Below are positions 6,277 through 10,036 of a stretch of DNA of 10,036 bases, one piece after another. The notes beneath the pieces were generated by a model. The model ran no database searches, was not told where the DNA came from, and worked only from the letters and a program-made list of their open reading frames with translations. This DNA comes from an uncultured Coriobacteriaceae bacterium. GTDB taxonomy: Bacteria; Actinomycetota; Coriobacteriia; Coriobacteriales; Eggerthellaceae. Within the stretch, counting starts at the first letter, position 1. Each line of letters starts with the position of its first letter. The stretch is from NCBI GenBank assembly GCA_900550055.1, contig URQU01000061.1, positions 1-10,036 on the forward strand. Direction: 5' to 3'. A program made the translations under genes and the position numbers.

Positions 6277-6597
6277 CTACTCGAAGTCGTACAGGTCCTT
6301 GGCGGCCTGCTTAAAGTCCTCGTAGACTTCCTGGGCGATAGCCTGGTCATCGACCAACTCGAACGCGGCAGGCTGGCCATCCTCGTCAAGCTCGGTGACC
6401 TCAAGCAGGATGATCTCACCCGAGCTGCATGCCGGGCTATCCTCGGTGACCGGGAAGAAGAAGCCGTAGCGACGGCCCTCGTGCAGGATCAAGCCGAGGA
6501 ACTCAAGGTCGACCTGATCGCCCTTCTCGTCCTGGAACGTGAGGGTGATGCCCTCCTCGGTGGGCGGGCAGAAATTCGGGGCGCTTCCTTCGCGCAT
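6277..6597 (-). CDS. DUF1292 domain protein
   Basis: This acidic 106-residue soluble protein matches the DUF1292 family (YrzB-like): an ITLTFQDEKGDQVDLEFLGLI opening strand pair, then RRYGFFFPV, an IILLEVTELDEDGQ strand-turn, and a C-terminal helix QEVYEDFKQAAKDLYDFE. The function of the family is not established. In Firmicutes it often sits near yrzL/yrrK genes, which are not here. The ATG at 6597 has AAGGAG 6 bases upstream. It is a single-gene unit with its own terminator. No convincing promoter hexamers were found in the 230 bases upstream, although the gap before secDF's terminator leaves room for one. Confidence 0.88.
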   Translation of the reverse strand: MREGSAPNFCPPTEEGITLTFQDEKGDQVDLEFLGLILHEGRRYGFFFPVTEDSPACSSGEIILLEVTELDEDGQPAAFELVDDQAIAQEVYEDFKQAAKDLYDFE

Positions 6598-6781
6598 GGC
6601 AACTCCTTACAACATGACCGACAACGCTTGCGGCCGATTCCTCCATAGCCTGCGTGCATGGATTCACATCGGCTTCCCAGCGTATCACAATCGATTGCCG
6701 CACGCTCGCCAACCCCCCGTTAATCTACTTGACCGCTACAGGGCCAAAGGAGAAAGCGACGGCGCAATCACCTCAACCGAC

Positions 6782-6811
6782 AAAACGGGCCGCTCGTTTC
6801 CGAGCGGCCCG
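6782..6811 (-). terminator. Terminator of secDF
   Basis: A perfect 11-bp stem (6786-6796 with 6801-6811) with a 4-base loop is followed on the minus strand by TTTTG. It begins 16 bases after the secDF stop codon. It isolates secDF from the DUF1292 gene on the same strand; the remaining gap 6598-6781 shows no other recognisable feature. Confidence 0.85.
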
Positions 6812-6827
6812 AATCAGCTACTTGTTG

Positions 6828-9410
6828 TTAGCCTTGAACCTTCTTGTGCTTCTTCTTGGAGCGGTTTTGCGCCTTAGCGGGCTTGGTTGCAGCCTTCTGA
6901 CCCCGAGAAGCGGCGGGCGTTGCGGCGATGTCCTGACCCGTGGCGTTATCTGCAGCAGCATCCGTAGCAGCGGCAGCAGCGGCCGCCTGCGGCAGGCGGT
7001 TCAGGAACCAACGCTGGATGTCCGCGCCGTACTTCTTCTGCAGCTTCGAGAACTGCGGCTCGCGCGTCTTCCACATCACGTAGATGGGCGTTGCGATGGC
7101 GTAGGACGAGTAGCAGCCGCACACCAGGCCCACGGTCATGGCCAGGGCAAAGTCGCGCAGCGTCTCGCCGCCGAAGATGAGCATGGCCGCGACGGGGATA
7201 AGCGAGGTGATGGAGGTATTGAGCGAGCGCACCAAAACCTCGTTGACGGAGTGGTTCGCCATGGTGGCGAACGTGCACTTCGGCGAATCGCCCTTCATGT
7301 TCTCGTTGATGCGGTGGAACACGACCACCGTGTCGTAGAGCGAGTAGCCCAAGATGGTGAGCAGCGCGGCGATGGTGTTCGGCGTGACCTCGCGGCCCAC
7401 GAGCACGTACACGCCCAACACGATGACCAGGTCGTGCAGCAAGGCGATAACCGCCGACACGCCCATCTTCGGATCGCGGAAGCGCACCGAGATGTAGGCG
7501 ATGATGAGCAGCAGCGACACGAAGAACGCGATGCAGGAGCTTTGGATGACGCTGGCGCCCCAGTCCGGGCCGATGGTGGTCACCTCGAAGCTTTCCGCAT
7601 CCCAGCCGAACTGATCGGCAACCTTGTTGGCCGCCGCAGCAGCGCTTTCAGCCGAGGTGTCGGTGGTGCGCACAAGGAAGCCCGCCTCGCCATCGGCGTT
7701 GGTGGTCTGCACCACGGCGTCGGGTTCGCCGGCATCGGCGAAGGCCGAGCGCACCTGCTCGGTGGTGGCGTCGTTGCCGCCCTGATGGAACGTCACCGAG
7801 GTGCCGCCCACGAACTCGATGCCGAAGTTCACGCCGCGCACGCCCACGAGCGCCACAACCAGCACGATCGCCACGGCCGCGACGGACAGGAACACCTTAC
7901 GATAGCCCAGCAGGTTGATATCGAGCTTGATGAAGCGGCCGCGCACGTCATGACGCGAAGACGCGGGCTTCTCGCCCTGGAAGTACGGGGCTGCCTCCTT
8001 GCAGTCCTTCACGCCCCAGAAGCCAGGGTGCTTGGCGATGCATTTCGGCGCCAGCAAGCGGATGATGGGCGCCTTGAACAGCAGCATCATGACGATGTCG
8101 CAGATGATGCCGAGCGCCAGCGTCAGGCCGAAGCCCTTGACCGAGGCGCTTGCCAGGAAGAACAGCGTGAGCGCCGAGACCATGGTGACCAGGTCGGCGT
8201 CGATGGACGTGAGGATGCCATGACGCACGCCGGTGACGGAGGCGGCACGGACGCTGCGGCCCATGCGGATCTCCTCGCGGAAGCGCTCAAGGGTAAGGAT
8301 GGAGGAGTCGGCCGCCATGCCGATGGTCAGCACGACGCCGGCGATGCCGGCCATGGACAGGCTGAACAGGCCGAAGTGCGAAAGCAGGGCCAGGATGCCC
8401 AGGTACAGCACGGCGAACACGGCCATGGCCGCCGCGGTGATCAGGCCCAGACCCTGGTAGAACACCAGCAGGTACAGCATGACCAGCGCAAGGCCGATGG
8501 CGGCAACCAGCACGCCGGAGGTAAGCGCATCCTGGCCGAGCGTCGGGCCGACCACCTGGGACTGCGCGTACTCGAAGCTCACGGGCAGCGAGCCGGACTC
8601 GAGCACCGTCTCCATGGAGGAAGCCGCTTCCTTATCGTAACCGCCGGTGATGGACACCTGGCCGCCGGTGATCTCGGACTGCACGGCCGGAGCAGATTGC
8701 ACTTCGCCATCAAGGATGATGACGATCTTGCCCTTGGTACTGGCCAGGTCCTTCGTGGCATCGGCGAACGCCTTCGTGCCCTCGGAATCAAGGGAGATGT
8801 TGACCGAGTAATCGGTGCCGGTCTCGGAGGCGCGGCCGATGTCGACCTTCGTGATGTTGCTGCCGGTAATCAGCGGCGTGTACGTGCCCTCTTCCACCGT
8901 CAGATGCTCGGTCTTGCCGGAAGGCAGCGTGTTGCCGAAATCATCGGTGATGGTGCCGCTGGAACCGTACTGGCCGTTCTCGATCTTGGTTTTCACGTCA
9001 TCGTCGGTGAACGAATCCAGGCGGGCGAACTCCAGCTTGCCGGTTTTGCCGATGGTGGACAGAGCCGTCTCCGTATCGGAAAGGCCGGGGATCTGCACAA
9101 GGATCTGGTCGGAGCCCTGCAGCTGCACCACGGCCTCGGAGGCGCCGAGCGCGTTGACGCGCTGCTCGATGATGGCACGCGACTTCTCCATATCCTCGGA
9201 GGTCACGGCATCGCCGTCGGTGCTTTTCGCCGACAGCACCACCGACAGGCCGCCTTGGATGTCCAGGCCCTGGTTGATCTTGTCCTGCGGAGGGGTGAAC
9301 ATGAAAATGGACCCCAGCACCAAGACGGTGGTCAGCACCAACAGCCATACGTTGCGGCGGTTGGCGTTGCCGCCCTTCTTCTTGGCCTTGGCGTTTTGCG
9401 CTTTCGCCAT
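6828..9410 (-). CDS. secDF: Protein-export membrane protein SecDF (SecD-SecF fusion)
   Basis: This 860-residue membrane protein uses the proton gradient to pull exported proteins through SecYEG. SecD half: first helix at about 21-38, GLDIQGG (48-54), periplasmic domain to about 300, then the helix bundle with GMAADSSILTLERFREE (D368). SecF half, from about 500: GIEFVGG (E532 region), periplasmic domain, LLHDLVIVLG, and GYSLYDTVVVFHR (D693). The usual GMAVDAN, GIDFxGG and NDTVVVFD motifs therefore read GMAADSS, GIEFVGG and YDTVVVFH, while the key aspartates remain. The N-terminus is basic, and the last 75 residues form an Ala-rich then Lys/Arg-rich cytosolic tail ending KKKHKKVQG. The start at 9410 has AGGAGA about 8 bases upstream; 24 further codons upstream are open but non-conserved. 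Fused forms are common in Gram-positives. tgt lies upstream on the same strand. Confidence 0.95.
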   Translation of the reverse strand: MAKAQNAKAKKKGGNANRRNVWLLVLTTVLVLGSIFMFTPPQDKINQGLDIQGGLSVVLSAKSTDGDAVTSEDMEKSRAIIEQRVNALGASEAVVQLQGSDQILVQIPGLSDTETALSTIGKTGKLEFARLDSFTDDDVKTKIENGQYGSSGTITDDFGNTLPSGKTEHLTVEEGTYTPLITGSNITKVDIGRASETGTDYSVNISLDSEGTKAFADATKDLASTKGKIVIILDGEVQSAPAVQSEITGGQVSITGGYDKEAASSMETVLESGSLPVSFEYAQSQVVGPTLGQDALTSGVLVAAIGLALVMLYLLVFYQGLGLITAAAMAVFAVLYLGILALLSHFGLFSLSMAGIAGVVLTIGMAADSSILTLERFREEIRMGRSVRAASVTGVRHGILTSIDADLVTMVSALTLFFLASASVKGFGLTLALGIICDIVMMLLFKAPIIRLLAPKCIAKHPGFWGVKDCKEAAPYFQGEKPASSRHDVRGRFIKLDINLLGYRKVFLSVAAVAIVLVVALVGVRGVNFGIEFVGGTSVTFHQGGNDATTEQVRSAFADAGEPDAVVQTTNADGEAGFLVRTTDTSAESAAAAANKVADQFGWDAESFEVTTIGPDWGASVIQSSCIAFFVSLLLIIAYISVRFRDPKMGVSAVIALLHDLVIVLGVYVLVGREVTPNTIAALLTILGYSLYDTVVVFHRINENMKGDSPKCTFATMANHSVNEVLVRSLNTSITSLIPVAAMLIFGGETLRDFALAMTVGLVCGCYSSYAIATPIYVMWKTREPQFSKLQKKYGADIQRWFLNRLPQAAAAAAATDAAADNATGQDIAATPAASRGQKAATKPAKAQNRSKKKHKKVQG

Positions 9411-9439
9411 GCGAGCTTCTCCTAGCCTTGTAAACCACA

Positions 9440-9461
9440 GGACGGCCCTGCCGGGCCGTCC
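9440..9461 (-). repeat. GC-rich hairpin in the secDF leader
   Basis: GGACGGCCC and GGGCCGTCC form a perfect 9-bp stem with a 4-base loop, 29 bases upstream of the secDF start. On the minus strand it is followed by TGTGGTTTAC, too poor in T for a clear terminator. It could affect mRNA stability or translation of secDF. Confidence 0.5.
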
Positions 9462-9491
9462 CTTCCGTGGCGGCGGCTCCAACCGCTGCCA

Positions 9492-9522
9492 TATATACCC
9501 TAACTTACTTATTTTCCCACAA
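9492..9522 (-). promoter_or_regulatory. Possible secDF promoter
   Basis: In the AT-rich patch between tgt and secDF the minus strand reads TTGTGG (9522-9517) and TATATA (9497-9492) with a 19-base spacer, longer than ideal. The 163-base gap between tgt and secDF, and the sudden drop in GC content here, favour a promoter. Its exact position is uncertain. Confidence 0.33.
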
Positions 9523-9573
9523 TCGAGGAGAATGCGAAAGCATCAAGGAGCGGGAATCCGCCCGAGCCTTATA

Positions 9574-10036
9574 TTAGTAGTCCTTAGCGGCCGGGCTGTT
9601 CATCCACTCCTCGTAAAACTGCTCGTACTCGCCCGCCAGCACGGCCTTGCGGGCACGGCGCATGAGGTCGAGCAGGAAGTGCAGGTTGTGCACCGACAGC
9701 AAAATGGCGCCGAGCATCTCGTTCTGCTTCACCAAGTGGCGCAGATAGGCTCGCGTGTAGTTCTGGCACGTCGGGCAGGTGCAGCTGTGGTCGAGCGGCG
9801 TGAAGTCGCGCGTGAACTTCGCGTTGCGCATGTTCATGCGGCCCGTGCTGGAGAACGCCGTGCCCATGCGTGCGGTGCGGGTGGGCAGCACGCAGTCGAA
9901 CATGTCGACGCCCTCGCGCACGGCGCGCACGAGCGTGGTGGGGTTGCCCACGCCCATCAGGTAGCGCGGACGGTCCTCGGGGCATGCGCGGGCCACCTGG
10001 CCGAGCGTCTCGAACATGGTCTCGTGGTCTTCGCCC
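9574..10036 (-). CDS. tgt: Queuine tRNA-ribosyltransferase, C-terminal part
   Basis: The last 153 residues of Tgt are present; the 5' part lies beyond the window edge, and the frame is open to the last base. Tgt exchanges guanine 34 of GUN-anticodon tRNAs for a queuine precursor. Visible are PRYLMGVGNP, then GVDMFDCVLPTRTARMGTAF, which carries the nucleophilic aspartate in MFDCV, the zinc ligands CTCPTC and the histidine of LLSVHNL (codon at 9688-9690). All key C-terminal residues are intact. It ends with an AAKDY tail, and no strong terminator follows before secDF, so read-through is possible. Bacterial tgt is commonly followed by yajC and secD; here secDF follows directly. Confidence 0.96.
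   Translation of the reverse strand, partial: GEDHETMFETLGQVARACPEDRPRYLMGVGNPTTLVRAVREGVDMFDCVLPTRTARMGTAFSSTGRMNMRNAKFTRDFTPLDHSCTCPTCQNYTRAYLRHLVKQNEMLGAILLSVHNLHFLLDLMRRARKAVLAGEYEQFYEEWMNSPAAKDY

Noticed and set aside
6654..9425. 923-codon open frame antisense to secDF
   Set aside because: It is rich in Arg, Gly, His, Asp and Ala, has no membrane or domain pattern, and mirrors the codon bias of secDF. It is a GC-driven shadow frame.

Overview
The window is GC-rich bacterial DNA with tightly packed genes. Its gene content points to a gut-type Coriobacteriia, probably Eggerthellaceae: a one-polypeptide EcfA1-EcfA2 ATPase, a fused SecDF beside tgt, a DUF1292 protein, and a small FMN-barrel flavoprotein. 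The lineage is inferred from gene style, not from a marker gene.

Layout. At 163-1602 (minus) lies an alanine/glycine:cation symporter with hairpins after its stop. The 588-base gap 1603-2190 carries a plus-strand promoter, a complete FMN (RFN) riboswitch at 1851-2036 and a strong intrinsic terminator at 2090-2132. A riboflavin transport operon follows on the plus strand: ribU (2191-2781), a 281-base intercistronic region full of GC-rich hairpins, fused ecfA (3063-4952), ecfT (4949-5749) and a pyridoxamine-phosphate-oxidase-like flavoprotein (5779-6189). A bidirectional terminator at about 6208-6249 separates it from a convergent DUF1292 gene (6277-6597, minus). The minus strand then carries a terminator (6782-6811), the SecDF fusion (6828-9410) and the 3' part of tgt (9574 to the window edge).

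How it works together. The riboswitch senses FMN. When FMN is plentiful the terminator should form and stop synthesis of RibU. When FMN is scarce, transcription proceeds into RibU (substrate binding) and probably into the EcfA/EcfT energising module, giving a complete ECF riboflavin importer. The last gene is a predicted FMN-binding protein, so it may be regulated by its own cofactor. The tgt-secDF pair is a known neighbourhood of tRNA modification and protein export, but yajC, which often sits between them, is absent here.

No wholly new system is evident. The points most worth a second look are RNA-level: the layered hairpins between the riboswitch and the ribU ribosome-binding site, and the structured ribU-ecfA spacer. 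Some residue changes in conserved motifs of the symporter and of SecDF are also noted.
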